Shown: positions 23,801-36,292 of the stretch, in pieces
Numbering within the stretch: position 1 is the first letter of the stretch
How the letters are laid out: each line of letters opens with the position of its first letter
Assembly: GCA_012976225.1 (NCBI GenBank)
Contig: JAAVVG010000012.1
Location: forward strand, 1 to 64,000
Source of the DNA: Golubevia sp. BC0850
Lineage: Eukaryota > Basidiomycota > Exobasidiomycetes > Golubeviales > Golubeviaceae
Reading direction: 5' to 3'
DNA length: 64,000 nucleotides
The notes under the pieces: generated by a model
What the model saw: only the letters and a program-made list of their open reading frames with translations
Database searches by the model: none
Told to the model about the DNA's origin: nothing
Program-made: the position numbers and the translations under genes

Positions 23801-25330
23801 TGTATGTCAGAAAACAAAGAGAGAGCTTGAGCCCTAACCCTCAAACCGCTTCCTCGCTTCCTCGCTTCCCTCCCAATTAGGACACTCACCTCATCATCAG
23901 CGACACAAACTGCACTAACAGCGTTAGCATAATCCCAAGCCTTAGCCTTCATGAAATCCAACCTCTCCTCCTCAATATCTTGACAACCGTCTAGATAAGT
24001 TTTCCATTCCTCATTCCATTTCCTAGTAGTATCTTTCAAAGCTCTAACGAAGTTCTGATAATCTTTATCATTACTTGCAACAGTAGATTGAGCCTTATCC
24101 AATTTCCCAGTGACTTTATCTAAATCTCTACCTTGAACTAAAGAAGATTGAGCGGTATAACCATTGATCTTGATACAGTCTTGCTCATATTTGTCTCTAG
24201 CTTTCGAAACGTAAGATTCTTGAGTTTGCTTTTGTTTATGAAGTGAACTGATCAAAGTCACTGCCTGTGTTTTCGAAACGGAGAAAGAAGAGGTCAGAAA
24301 TCTAAGAAACATCTCTCTACTTCTCCTCACGTTCTCTTTTCCTTACTCACCTGTTTCCTACCGTTCCCAACCTTTCCCAAATATTCCCCAACACCATTCT
24401 CCAAACTCCCTTTCATTACCCCAGACAATTCAGCATGACTTTTAGCTGTGATTTCCAATTCATTCCTAATGGTATCCAAAGCGTTCTTCATACTACCACT
24501 TTCATCTCTACCTAGTGAAACCTTGCTTAATTTAGACAATTTCTTCGAGTATTCCAATTCGATTTCAGATCTAGCTGCGAATAAGGAACGTAATTCATCT
24601 AGAGTTTTGGAGGAAGATTTCATTCGGTTTTGGATGATCTCGTAGCCTGCGTCGTTAGATCCCTGGTTGAGGGAGGAAGAAAAACAGAGATGTCATTTAG
24701 ACTTTAGGAACCAAGATCGATTTGGAACATCAAAGCGTTCAAGGACCTCTTTCTCGACTGGTACCCTCCACGTCAAAGAAGAGAAAACGCCACCATCCTC
24801 AGTATGCGAGCGATTCCTTTGACAAGAGCCTTTTCCAATTCACTTTCATCTTTTCTTCTTTTCTTTGAACTTCTTGGAGTCGCTTAGGAAGAGATGCGGC
24901 TTGAATAGGCGAGCTGCTACCACCCTAAGAGGAGGAAGTGACTCTCCGTCTCCATCCCCATCTCCAATTTCACAGAGGGCCTGGGAGTATTCCTAATCAA
25001 AGTCAACTTGGCTGTCATTAGCGCAAGCCCTTCCCTCTGAAGCTGATGCATCTCCTTCATTCTATCGCATCTCTATCTCAACTAAGACGGCACAGCCCAA
25101 ACTACGATCTCAACTCTACTCTGCTCTCATTGGATCTTACTCACCCAAAAAGCGTTACAGAAGTTAGATTGATCTGCCAATTCTCTCCTAATGTATTCCT
25201 CTTCTTCAGCTTGCCTTCTACCAGCTTCACCTCCATCTTTGCCCATCGAACCAGAAGCTCTCTCTGCTCTTGAATGTCCAGATTTCGATGAAGATCCAGA
25301 TTGAGATCGCTCTCGACGAGACGACGGCAT
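20898..25330 (-). CDS. F-BAR and SH3 cytokinesis protein (Cdc15/Imp2/Hof1 family)
   Basis: Membrane-bending scaffold of the contractile ring. Model: 25330-25145, 24662-24351, 24264-23890, 23769-23673, 23582-21273, 21079-20898; 1153 residues. The F-BAR domain spans roughly residues 55-330 (FCNAFWGSNDAGYEIIQNRM across the first intron, then LFAARSEIELEYSKKLSKL and helical text up to ELFIQHAGTG). A 750-residue disordered, Pro/Gln/Ser-rich linker follows, with many Gln runs. The C-terminal exon is an SH3 domain (about 1094-1153) with ALYDY, DIIAVTHTEADGWWQGEL and PSNFVVLL. Intron 1 is 482 bp; the joint at FW-GSND is supported by family pattern. The start lies 183 bp from the divergent SSU72 gene. 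Confidence 0.92.
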
Positions 25331-25513
25331 GATTGAATGAGTAAGTAGGATCTGCTCGTGTGTCCTGTTGGTTTTGACGTGGTTTCTGGATAAAGCGAGA
25401 TTGAGAGTGGTTGGTTGGAGAGAGGGAGGGTGCAAGACTTATCTTGACTTGCTTCCCAACTGCATCTCCATTTCCACTCGAAACCTGGCTCCATAATCAA
25501 GGATCTAGCAATC
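25331..25513. promoter_or_regulatory. Bidirectional promoter between the F-BAR gene and SSU72
   Basis: 183 bp separate the two divergent start codons. No TATA box is evident. Confidence 0.5.
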
Positions 25514-26751
25514 ATGCAAGACAAATTAGACGCCAAATTCGCGACTCAAATGGCTTCCTCTGCTCCATTACTTCCACTTCCACCTTCAACTTCTCAAGTG
25601 AATTCCTCTCATCTCTCAATTCTAAACGCTCAACCTTCTTCTCTCTCAACCGTCGGTAATCTATTCTGCGTAGTTTGCGCTTCAAACCAGAATCGTTCAA
25701 TGGAAGCTCACAATGTACTTCATCACGCAGGTTTAAGGGTTACCTCAGCTGGAACTGGTTCTTTAGTTAGATTACCAGGTGCGAGCGCAAATTCTCCAAA
25801 CGTTTATGAATTCGGTACTGCTTATGACTACATGTATAAAGATTTGAAGAGTAAGGATGAGGGGCTTTATAGAGCTAATGGCTTGTTACCCATGTTGGAT
25901 AGGAATAGAAGATTGAAATTAGCTCCCGAGAGATGGCATAAAACTAGGACTACGGCGGATGTTGTGATTACTTGTGAGGAGAGATGTTATGACAGTGTTT
26001 GTGAAGGTGAGTTTTATGAAAGAGGGGAGGTTTCAGGTTGGGAACAAGAGCAGGGAGGAGGGTAGGATAGATATTGGCTTTGACTGTATCTCTGGATTCC
26101 TGTGCAACTTCAATGCTTACCAGAATGCAATCGAATTGTTGTCTTAACGCTTTTGACTAAGTCCCATCAGCATCTCACTCCTGTTGCGACCTCTGACCGT
26201 TCCTCATCATCTCCTTCTTTCCTTCTCTAACAAGATCTATTCTCCCGAAATGGAGAACTAAATCGTTCAGTACACGTCATCAACGTCGAGATCAAAGATA
26301 ATCACGAACAAGCTCTATTAGCTGGGAAAGCCATTCTAGAATTGGCAAGAGCTGTGAGTTCCTTTCGGCACCCGACTTCGTCTCGATTTCTTCTTGCGAA
26401 GCTATCTGACCCTGAAAAATAAAGTTTTTTTCAGTTAAAAAATTCCCTCCGGACGCTCAGTAACTTCATGTAGTTGGTTTTCTTCTCAGACCTACCTGCT
26501 GACAATTTTCCCTCCTTCCACTCTTTTCTCTACTGCCTCTTTCTCTCCCCCTCCTCCTCTTTTCATCTCCTCCCTAACCCTCTAATTCTCATCTCACTCC
26601 CAACCTTCTCGATCAATCCTCAACCTTCAACCCATCTCTCTCCTTCCAGATCGAAGCCTCCGAGAATCTAGACGACGAAATCGGAGAGATTTTAGAAAGG
26701 CATGGTGAGAACCATCCTCATGCTTTGTTGCATAGTGTGGCTTACTACTGA
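25514..26751 (+). CDS. SSU72: RNA polymerase II CTD phosphatase Ssu72
   Basis: Dephosphorylates Ser5 of the RNA polymerase II C-terminal repeats and works in the cleavage and polyadenylation factor. Model: 25514-26006, 26235-26353, 26650-26751; 237 residues. The catalytic loop C-X5-R is CASNQNRS with Cys at about residue 55 and Arg at 61. Exon 1 continues with [21 protein letters not shown] and ends in the conserved [16 protein letters not shown]; exon 2 has [11 protein letters not shown], and exon 3 ends [12 protein letters not shown]. The family is about 195-205 residues; this one has a 45-residue Ser-rich N-terminal extension, so Met13 is an alternative start. Intron 2 is 296 bp. Confidence 0.95.
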
Positions 26752-27443
26752 TCTTTTGGGAATCTTGGAAGCCTACATATCAGTTCTGTCCTTGTCATCA
26801 TTTTGCTGTGTGCCCTTCTTCTATTCCCCTCTCTCGTTATCACACTCTCGACATTCCGTTTTCATGGTCCCTTCATCTGTATTTCTAGCTCTGGCTTCAA
26901 AGTCTCCGCAAACATTCAGGTTTATTTATAATTATTGGGGTCTCTTCAAGGTGTGAGTGGTTTGGTTGCTTTGCTGTTGTCCGTCGTTGTCCTTCTCTCA
27001 AAGCGGGAACTACGAAACCTCGTTGACTTTGGAAATTTCTTCTCTTCGATCCTTCGATCATTCTCAATTGCTGTGAGAGTTCCGACGTTGTTTTTTGTTC
27101 ACCACAATCTTGAAGCTTGGAGGTGAAGATAAGCTCAGCCTCGAGATTTGAAAATCGATACAGGGAGAGGGTTGGTTCTCGGATTTCCCACTGAGGCAAA
27201 ACCTCAAAATGACTAGTGAGAGCACGGCCGATCGACGACTGATTCGTAGTTTGATCTCACGAGCCACCCGTTTTCTTTTGGTGTTGAGATATTGAAAGTC
27301 CAAGGAGAGAATGGCTATAAAGTCTCCTGCAGATTGGAAACTTTCGTTCTTCCCCTTTTATTCTTTTCTCCTCACGAAATTCTCCTTTCTTCTTCTGTCC
27401 TTCTCATCCCGAATCTTTTTGATCTTTTTGGAACTACAAAAAG
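26752..27443. other. Intergenic
   Basis: Lies between SSU72 and the seven-helix gene. Only short incidental frames; nothing was recognised. A CT-rich tract precedes the next start. Confidence 0.4.
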
Positions 27444-29458
27444 ATGACAGATTGGACCTCACCCATGGTAAGTAGGTCTTATTTCACTTTGAGCTTTGTC
27501 CCTTTTCTTCATCAGCCGACAATCACTGCCTTCAAAATTCACCGGCTGACCTCAAACTCACGCAACTCACTTCTCTACTAATTGGACAGTGGAGCTCTAA
27601 ACTTTTGGATGGATGTGAAATCGTGAAATGGATTCTGGTTGGAATCCTACTTCTTGACCATGTTGAGAAGTTAGCTTTCGATTGGTCGATCATCAGTGGG
27701 AAAAGGGCTCGCCGCTGGCCTCAAATCTTCTACTTCACAGCCAAAGTAAGATTTGGTGATGATGGGGAAGCAGCATAGATTCTAGAAATGGAGAGGGAAC
27801 TACACCTCGAAGTTGGTCTCTCGAGCGTACGACTCGATCTGACGACCATCGACGACGCTCAAAAGACTCGCTAAACTTAACCGTACAATCTTCGTCCTTG
27901 CAGATCTTTTGGTACATCTTTTTTTGTCTACATATCCTCCTCATCAAGTCAGAGACGAAGATCCATTGTCAATGGCTTGCTTACGCACTCGAGACTGCCA
28001 TGGCCGTCGGTGAGTTTGGTTTTGGTAGCTTTGGGACGATTGTAGATTCCCCAGAGGGCTGTCTATTTCTCTAATGTCTTCCTCTCTCCCTCTCTATATA
28101 TGCTATTTAATCAGTCAACGTATCCTGCTCGATTCTACTGGCCTGTCGTGTTGTCTGCGTCTTCCCTCGAGGCAAAGTCCACACTCTCGTTTCCAGCGTC
28201 TTGATTTTCGCCACTCTCGCTTTGGCTGGGATCTGGTTCGCAGGTGAGTGAGAAGAATGCACAACTTGAACAGGGGCTCTACAACTGGATCAGTCGACTA
28301 GACTTGTGGGATGAAGGCAGAGCTTCAGTCGATTGACAACTCATCGCCGATTTCATCTTCCAGGTGCCGTCGACATCAAGGCTCAGTGGACCCCGGTGGG
28401 AGGAGCTGCTTGGACAGATGGTGCTTGCGGTCCAACTAGTATCAGCAGGACTTTCTCGATCAAGTTCGTTTCAGTGAGTTTCGATGTGAAAAAGATGTTC
28501 TTCGATTGTGATCCCTTTACTAAGTTCCGACTTCTACTTCCCGTTTCTGTCCCAACAAGATCGTAGTCTATGACCTCTTCGTCTTGATCATGACTGTAGT
28601 CGGAATCTTCAGAATCGCAGGTTCAACAAGAATTGGAAAGATCCTATTCTCCCAAGGGGTCTTCTACTTTTTCGCCACTTCAGCTGTCAATCTCGCAGTC
28701 TGCGTTCTTGTGCTTCTTCAAATCACTCCACTTTGGTCTATCGCTGGTGCCATTCCTTCCGCAGCTGTTTCAGGCGAGTCTAATTTCTTGAAACTCAATG
28801 ACTCTGTGGTCTCGTGATTTACTCCCTCTGACCTCGATCCTCAATCCTTCTCCACTTTCCAGTCTTTTGCGCGACTAGGCTCTATGTGGACTTAGCAATG
28901 ACAGCAGTGCCAGGACAAAGCACCATGGAATTGACCACTACCAAAAGTCCTAGTAGAGTCAGAGGCAATTTATCTTCATTCTTACCCAAAGGTCCTCAAC
29001 CTGATCATTCAATCATCACCCAGTCTTCAACTCTACCTCCGTCTTCTACTCTTGGTCGGAATGCTCCAGACACTCCGAATTCTAACTTGACGACTTTCTC
29101 AAATGCTGGACACTCAGATTGTATTCTCCACTCTCCAAAAGAACAAGATGGATCAGGACCTTTCATTCTAGCTTCATCTGGTCTTCCAGCCTTTCCTACC
29201 TTTTCAACCACTTCACTTCTTCAAACACAAAGACATCACCAAGCTCATCTACCTCAACGTCCTCAACTTTACCGTGAAGGATCTTCCTTCCAACACGTAG
29301 ATCGTAAATCTGGAGTTCCTATTCAACGCTTTCAAGAACGTTTTCAAGAGTTTAGAAGGCAAGCAGACCACAGCAGTTCTCTCAGTTTCTTTCCCACCCC
29401 GGACGAGAAAGGAGAAGCGGATTACGGTTGGAGTCAAAACCAAAGTAGAAGAAATTGA
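27444..29458 (+). CDS. Seven-helix integral membrane protein, uncharacterised fungal family
   Basis: Model: 27444-27467, 27590-27745, 27904-28009, 28115-28243, 28364-28473, 28560-28773, 28863-29458; 444 residues. About seven hydrophobic helices are visible, for example KWILVGILLLDHV, WYIFFCLHILL, SCSILLACRVVCVF, SVLIFATLALAGIWF, YDLFVLIMTVVGIF, FFATSAVNLAVCVLVLL and a last one ending before TRLYVDLAM. A Ser/Thr/Pro-rich cytosolic tail of about 190 residues follows. The layout resembles fungal receptor-like or DUF6533-type membrane proteins, but the family is not certain. Intron 6 has a GC donor (CAG|GCGAGT) instead of GT; reading across it gives AVSVFCATRLY. Confidence 0.8.
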
Positions 29459-29990
29459 GTCGACGAATTCCTCAAAGATTTTCTCTTACTTCTCTCTCAA
29501 GCTCGTCCTCTTCCTGAAAACAAGCGATTTGGGGGGTTCTATCATTGTCATTTTCTCCGCTCTCGATCTACTCGTCTTTATCTCTCTCAATGTTTTCTCT
29601 GGTCTTGTCCGCTTCTCTTCTACGCCTATTGGCCATCTCTCCTAGCTCTCCTACCTCCCTTTTTTTTGTCTGTTCCTTGTTCTGGCTTTGCTTCTGGACT
29701 TTTACCAAGTTTCTTCAATCTCTGGCTCTTGAAATCATCAACGTTGTCTTCAATCTCACATCTGTCCTTTTCTTTCTGGCTTTCTCGTCGCTCCATTATT
29801 GCTGTTGAACCAAGAGCTGGAGTGCTGTAGACTCTAGAGTAAAACGTAAAACCTTTTGAAAAGGAGCAGGTTGCGAAATAGTTCTTGACATATCTGCCTA
29901 TGGATTCAGATGACTTAGCTCTTAACGATAACAAGTCTGAAACATTGACGTGGAACGAATTCCTGACTCACATCTTATGAACAGTACGCT
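29459..29990. other. Intergenic
   Basis: 3' flank of the seven-helix gene and 5' flank of F-box copy B. No gene was recognised. Confidence 0.4.
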
Positions 29991-31990
29991 CAATTCTCCA
30001 ACCATCAGACTTCAGAGCCAAAACCCTTCTCTTCCTTCCTGACCAACGCATCTTCTTACTTAATCATCCGGACTCGTTCCCCCAGCAAGATTCCTGAACA
30101 ATGTAAGTACCATTCCGGTAAATCCAAACATCGAGAACAAGGTGAGTCGTGAGTTGGATCTGACTTCACTTCACTTCCTTCCTTTCTCGTTCCGCACACT
30201 CAGCCTTGCAATCATGGATCAGCAACTCGCCATCAAAGAATCAAAGAAGGAACCAGCAACCTTCAGTACTTTACCTGAAGACCTCGTACCTCCAGTCATA
30301 CGATTCATCAGGAGCTGGTCACAGAAGGAGGAGCTCGGCAAAGACTTTGAAGAGCGAAGAGACAAAGGAAGAAGGTGAGTGGCCTTCTGCTCCTTTCCTG
30401 TCTGCTTTCATCGTTCTCCACTGATTCAACATCTTCCTGTCTTTTCCAACAACAGATCCAGAGACTCTACGCTTCTCTCTGTTGCCTCGACTTCGAGATC
30501 GGCCTACTCCAGTTGGAATCCTTCCCTCCTCCAAAACGTTACTTTTACTCTGCTCAACATGGATCCAATCAACTCTCTACTTCAGAGAGAGCCAAAATTA
30601 GGCAGTTTGAATCGGCAGCTGGTGGTACGAGCCTTGAAAGGCGATCCCAGTGAAGAAGAGAGGGCTGCGTTTAAGAAACTGTGGTTGGCTCTTAGCTCTA
30701 CGGCTGGGAGAAAGCTCAATGTAGTCGAAGCTGGATATCAAGTGTCGGGAAGCATATTGATGAGCAAGTGTCAAAACCTCCAGACTCTAGTCCTAGCAGG
30801 TGGGATCTTCTCGTTCCCACTAGTGGCCATTAGCCAAGGAAGGAGCTTTCCACTCCCTTTCCTGACTCAATACCTGAAGAGGCTCTTTTTGACTGCTGGT
30901 ACAGATCGCCAATTGAACATCACAGCACAGAACATGATCTGGATCTTGGGTGAGTTGAAAGCTCCCTTGTCTCTCCGATTGCCCTCAAACTGAACTCCAA
31001 TCTTTCCCTTACGATCTGAATGGCAATAGTATTCTTCCCACACTTGCTTGACACAGGCTTCAATCGCCTTCACTCTAGACTGCATGTCATTCGCTTATCT
31101 TTTGGAGTACTCGGAACCCTTCAAAGGTCTATCGAACGTCAAGCAGCTAGCTCTCACACCCAAGATAATCTGGGATGATGGTTCCATCAACAACAGAAGT
31201 TGGTTGAGGTGGAGAGGCGAAACGAGTAGCTTGGTGGGGGGAAATCTGGAGACAGAAGCAGTCTGTCATTTCCTCCAGGTCATTCGGTCTCTCGATTCGT
31301 TGGAGGTCATAGGTGGAGGTGAAGGTGGAAGTACCACCTCTGGAGCAAGGTCAACTCAAACTCCCTGAGTTCGCATTTCTCGAAATTCAAGGCCCTGAAG
31401 ATTCTGAGTTTCGACGGTTTTTTACTGAGGAAGATGAGGAGAGGGGAGCTGTTGAGCGCCGAGGTTCTTCATCTACCGTTCTACCGGTTTGACGGATCCA
31501 ATCCTGAGGGCCACGACTTCGCAGAAGAGACCCTGCTATCTATCATTCTCTCGAGCAAAGGTCGTCTAGCTCTCAAAGAGTAGTGGTTCCATCCAAACCG
31601 ATCAACCATGCAGATTCAGAGACTTCTTCTCCTCGCTCACTCAGACTTTGGAAAGAGGCAAGGGAAGTCTTGGAAGGGAGCAAGATGATCAAAAGTGGGA
31701 AGGTCAAGCTGAGGATCTTGGAACTAGGCAAGACAAGTGAGTAGACATAAGATCCTCCTTTTCGAGTGGAAAAGAGTAGGATCCTAACTGACCTCGAATT
31801 ATCCTCTCCTTCTCTTTCAGTTGAAGATGAATCAAAAGGAGAGACTGCCTGTCGGCTCTTGAGTGGATCTGTCCTTTCCCTCAGTGATGAACCTTCGGGA
31901 CCAGGATCGACGGAAAGAGACATTTTAATTATTGGTTCGAAAGACAGGGAAGTGAATTCTGGGAAGAGCAAAGGGATGGGATCATGAGAG
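29991..31990 (+). pseudogene. F-box-like repeated gene, copy B, nearly complete
   Basis: The best 5' half of the family. Exon 1 (30214-30374) starts MDQQLAIKES and encodes the F-box-like STLPEDLVPPVIRFIRSW. Exon 2 (30456-30949) joins in phase and reads LLSVASTSRSAYSSWNP, LGSLNRQLVVRALKGD and SKCQNLQTLVLAGG. Exon 3 begins at about 31079 (MSFAYLLEYSEPFKGL). Compared with copies D and F, exon 3 lacks about 95 bp at about 31350, which destroys the frame downstream, although text like the sisters resumes to about 31735. The final exon begins at about 31811. The family architecture (F-box then leucine-rich-like repeats) suggests a substrate-binding subunit of an SCF ubiquitin ligase; this is inferred from pattern only. 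Confidence 0.65.
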
Positions 31991-32755
31991 CTAAGACGGG
32001 CGGAGCGATTTGGGGAAAGGAGAAGAGCTCAACTTTGAGTTCCTACATAGAGGCTCTCTGAAATTTGTAAAATTCAATTTTGCTATAGAAATACCTGTCG
32101 ACAGCGAAAAGAAACCGAAAGTTTGCGTGCTTAAAATCAGCCTTGGGTTTTTGCCTCGACGTCTTTGGACCGCTATCACAATAAACAAGGACAAAGCTCT
32201 TCAAAGCTGTATCGGTTCCGCAAGGAATGTCTTAGCTTTGCTTACACGCTTCAAGAGTTTGATGGTCGACTTTGATTGATTTGTTGCAGAGTGTACTTCA
32301 CAAAAACAAGTAGGGATCTATTTGGGGGAACAGGGGAGGTAAGGGACGGAGGTACACAAGGGAGAGGGGTTTAAAACAGAAATTGAGGAACGAACACAGA
32401 GAGAAAAGAGCGGAAAAGATCTGGAGAGAAAGAAGCAGGCGGAGCGAAGTCGAAGATTTGAGCTTGCTCTATTGAAGGTCGATTTTTGAAGGACTGAAAG
32501 GTTCGAAAAATGACAGGAAAAGCTCAAGATCCCTTGGAATGAGTGACTCGAGCTCGAGATGTTGCAGCTGATTAGAGAAGACAGTTCTAGGCGATGAAAG
32601 ATAGTGTTTGGTTTGTTGTTGACAGCGACCTGGAAGTTTGATAGTGAATTGCGTTTCACAGCTTTCCTTTGTAAGATGTTGAGGTTTTGCATCTGGAGGA
32701 GCTTGAAGATTTCAAAGTAGTCGAGGAGTTATCTTGCAGCAAACATTTCCGTCGA
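31991..32755. other. Intergenic
   Basis: 3' flanks of F-box copy B and of the symporter gene. No gene was recognised; a CTCGAGCTCGAG palindrome lies near 32547-32558. Confidence 0.4.
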
Positions 32756-35700
32756 TTAACTTCCTTCCTCTTCATTCGAAGATTGAGGTTTCAACTCATT
32801 CCTCTGTTCCTCCTTCTTATTCTTTCTACCAAACTTTCCCAAACTGGCAACCAAACCACCAAAGCCAGTTCCATTTCCATGTAAGAAACCTCCATCCAAT
32901 TCTTCTTCACTTTTCCCATCGATTTCACTATCTTCCTTTCCATCTTGACCACTAGAGAAAAGATGTCCAGGTCTATCTTCATCCAAGGCGAATTCGTTTG
33001 TATCCCATTCCTTTCTTTCAAAGACGGTGTAATCTTCTCCTTTGAACTTGGACCATCCGAGAGTGACTAGACCTCTGATTCCAAACGCTACGAAGGTGAA
33101 ACCTAGAGATCCGAGAGGAGCGGCTAGGAAAGCTCCCAAGACTGAATAATCTTGGATGTAGAGACCTTCTGGAAGTGCGATTAGAGAGATTCCAGCATAA
33201 GCATCTCCGTTGTAGAAGATAGTTCCGAAGACGAAGACGGTCAAGAATCCTATGCGATGAGAAAGTGAAGAAGGATAGATGAAACACGTGAGCATCGGGG
33301 GAAGCACAAGAAGATGAAGGAATAAGAGGTTACTTCTTCTCTCCAATAACTCACCTCCGACAGCACCAAAGAAAACATCCATTCCGTTCAAGAAGTAAAG
33401 GCTCGGAATCAATCCCAATAGAGGAGCTGGTAAAATAGCAGCGGCACCTAGATCAGCGATTAAAAAGACTTCCAAAATATCAATATTCTTAACCGCCAAG
33501 ATAACAGCTGGAACGTTAATCAAGACCAAAAGCAGTCTACACCACCAAATGTTAACCTTTCCTAAGAAGACATCGTTTTGAATAGTAGAAATTTGAGCAG
33601 ATTGGAAAGTGTCATAAGCAGAAGAAGTTAAAGCAGCAGCCAAAACCAAAACGATGCCTTGAACCCATTTTGGAAGAGTTGCTAGAATGTAAAAGAAGTT
33701 GTAAGAACCATCATCTTCGGCGGTTGGACCATCGAAAAGACCTCTTGAACTCCATTGAGCAAGGGGTCCAGCCATACCAACCAGGAAAACAATTGCAAAC
33801 AAAGGTAAAGCTGCCATTAAAACTGAGTGACGTAGAACTTTGTCAGTCTTTGATGCGAAAGCTCTTTGCCAGAAACCTTGATTAAACATTTGAGAAAAGA
33901 TTAAAGCTGCAGGTAAGATATACCATAATTCTCCTCCTAGCTTTTGAGCGTCTAGTAAACCTGAAGATGTGACTCTAGCTGGGTCGATGTCGATTTCGAC
34001 TCCTACTGCTACGCACATCATGACAATGAAGATCATGATGATGACAGCGTTGACGTTGTCGGTCCAAAGAGAGGCCTGATAGGTGAAAGCAGAGAAAAGT
34101 GAAAATGAGAGAGAGAGATTAGAAACCGACCACCTTATCCCTACTCCCCTCCGTTCCTTCTTCCATCTCACACCTAAAGTTCCCCACCTCCCGTTCCGAA
34201 ACTCGCCTTGAATCCTCCGTAAGCAGTATAAATGGTAGTGGTAATAGCCACAATCAGCGCAGCAACAGTAGGATTTACCCCTCCCAACAATTGACACAAA
34301 GCAGCGAAGGTATTGAGTTCAACCAATTGAAAGCAAAACATGAAGGCAACGAAGATGACAGCAGAGAGAACTCCGATTGGCCATCCATAACGTTTTCTGA
34401 TGAACTCTGCTAAAGTGAAACCATTTGGACAGATTCTACGGATGTAAGGTCCTAGGAAGGCGAAGAAGAAAAGAGGGGCGATCTGAGAGAGTTGGAAATT
34501 GGATTGGAGTGGAGATGGGTAGGGGGAGATGAGAGATTTGATGGAGAGAGGAAGAGGTGAAAACGTGAGAAAGAAGGGTCAAATAAAGTCAGGCGAGAGA
34601 AACGCTGGGAAATAGTGTCTCTCCAACTTCTTTTTCATCCATTCTTTCTCTTTTGATTCTTTTCTTTTCTTTACTTACAGTACCAAAACTATAGGCTCCA
34701 AGTCCCAACAACCCAGCTTGAGGAATGACTGCCAATTGAGGATAACCATAAAACAGTGAAGAAGACATATCTGTAGAATATCGGAGTTTGGGAAAGAAAT
34801 AAGAGACAATAAGCTCTGTGATTTCTTTTCTCAAAGTCCGAATCAAAGTGGAAGAGAGAAAAGAAAAGAAAAGGTCATTCTTCGAAAATCACACCCTCTC
34901 TGAGATTTCCTCTTGGAGAATATCAAATGAGAAGGATACGAATTTTGAAGAATGACCTTTTCTTCTCTTGACATTGTTTGTGAAAAACAAAAAGATAGCT
35001 TTCCCTTCGCGAGCATTATCTCGTTCAGGTATACTGAAAAATAGAAATGACGAGAACCTTCTTTTCAGTTCTTTCCAAACAAGAAAAGGTAAGAACCTCC
35101 TGAGGAGGAATTACTTTCTTTTGAAAGGAAGAGAACTTTTGAAAAGAATGTTTATTTCATATCAGTGACGGTATGTATCTCAGCCCTGTGATAATTCGAG
35201 AAACAAGAAGAGCAAGGTCCTTTGGAAAGGATCTTTCACTTTCTGGTTCTGGAGATCACGAGCACCCGTAGCTTTTGATTTAGAGAAGTGTTTTCAATCT
35301 TCTGGAATGTTGGTTTGGTTGATCTTTCTTTTCGATAGCGATTAGGTTTGAGGAGGATGAAGAGAGAGAAGAAGTCGAAGAAGGAAAATCGAGATGGAGT
35401 TTTCCAGCAAGGGAGCTCTTTGATCTTCCTTTGGAATGAGTGACCTGTTGAAAGGATTTTGAAAAAAAATCTAGAGACAAGGAAGGTAGATGAGATCTTG
35501 GAAAGAGTATTGAGATCAAGGCGAAAGAAAATCTTTAGAATCATGAGTTTCCCTCCCTCCATGGAACAGCTCTATGAGACCAAACCTTATCAACTTCCAC
35601 CACCCTACTCATTTCAAATCATCGAGTCCTCCTCCTCACTCAAAAAACTTTTCTGAAAGGGAACAACTGGTTGAATCACCAACTCTACTTGTCCTCTTCA

Positions 35701-36292
35701 CCACCCTTTCCATCTCTCCTCCCGACCTCACTCAACTCAACTCCCTCCGCAAATCCCAAGATACCAAGGAAGGGATTCCGAACCACCATTGCGAAGAAAA
35801 AGGAAAACTCTCATCATAATAAAAGGTAGACAGGGTGGTGGGGACTGAGTCGGCGGAGTGTTTCGATGATACATTACCCGTTTGAATAGAAATACTTCAT
35901 GACTTGATCTACCTTGCGCATTTTGATGATATCAGATGAATTCAATTCATGGATTGAAAGATGATCGCGTGGATTACGTACTTGAGGCGATCCAATTGAG
36001 AGCCAACGGGAAAGCTGGGGGAAGGGAAGGAAGGAGGCGGGTGAGTCAGAACAGCCAGAGGGGAAGACAGGACAGCCAATCGAGTTGAATCGCAAATTTA
36101 ATGAAGAGATTGGAGCCGTGTAAAGTAGATGTACATTTACATACCTGATTGAGTTCTAACACCTGATAAGAAATCTCTTTTTGTCTTAGTTCTATAGCCA
36201 GCGTAAAGACCAACCAAGAAGAAAGCTGAAAGACTTGAAAACACTAATGCATTCCCTTGAACCGTCGTCAATTGAGTCGAAGTTGATGCCAT
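32756..36292 (-). CDS. Sodium:solute symporter family transporter
   Basis: A multi-pass plasma-membrane transporter of the SSS family (the family of fungal urea permease Dur3; substrate unknown here). Model: 36292-36145, 36014-35982, 34770-34679, 34482-34207, 34075-33355, 33249-32756; 587 residues. Exon joints restore a typical N-terminus: a first helix, then KRDFLSGVRTQS, AFPLALNWIAS from a 33-nt exon, and SSSLFYGYPQLAVIPQAG. Further landmarks are APLFFAFLGPYIRR, GFTLAEFIRKRYG, TAYGGFK-ASLWTDNVNAV, FNQGFWQRAFAS and ALTSSAYDTFQSAQ. The C-terminal 100 residues are charged and cytosolic. Intron 2 is 1211 bp and intron 4 starts with GC (AAG|GCGAGT). Dur3 proteins are longer (about 690 residues), so urea is not assumed. 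Confidence 0.88.
34771..35981 (-). other. 1.2-kb intron of the symporter gene, with hairpin
   Basis: Donor GTACGT after the 33-nt exon, acceptor TTCTACAG before 34770. It is an order of magnitude longer than most introns here. It contains the inverted repeat at 34866-34964 and A/G-rich sequence, and no recognisable gene. Confidence 0.6.
34866..34964. repeat. Inverted repeat / hairpin inside the symporter intron
   Basis: 18-bp perfect arms, AAGAAAAGGTCATTCTTC at 34866-34883 and its reverse complement at 34947-34964, extended imperfectly inward (GAAAATC versus GAATTTT), with a loop of about 63 bp. It may be the core of a small non-autonomous element or simply a folded intron segment. Confidence 0.6.
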
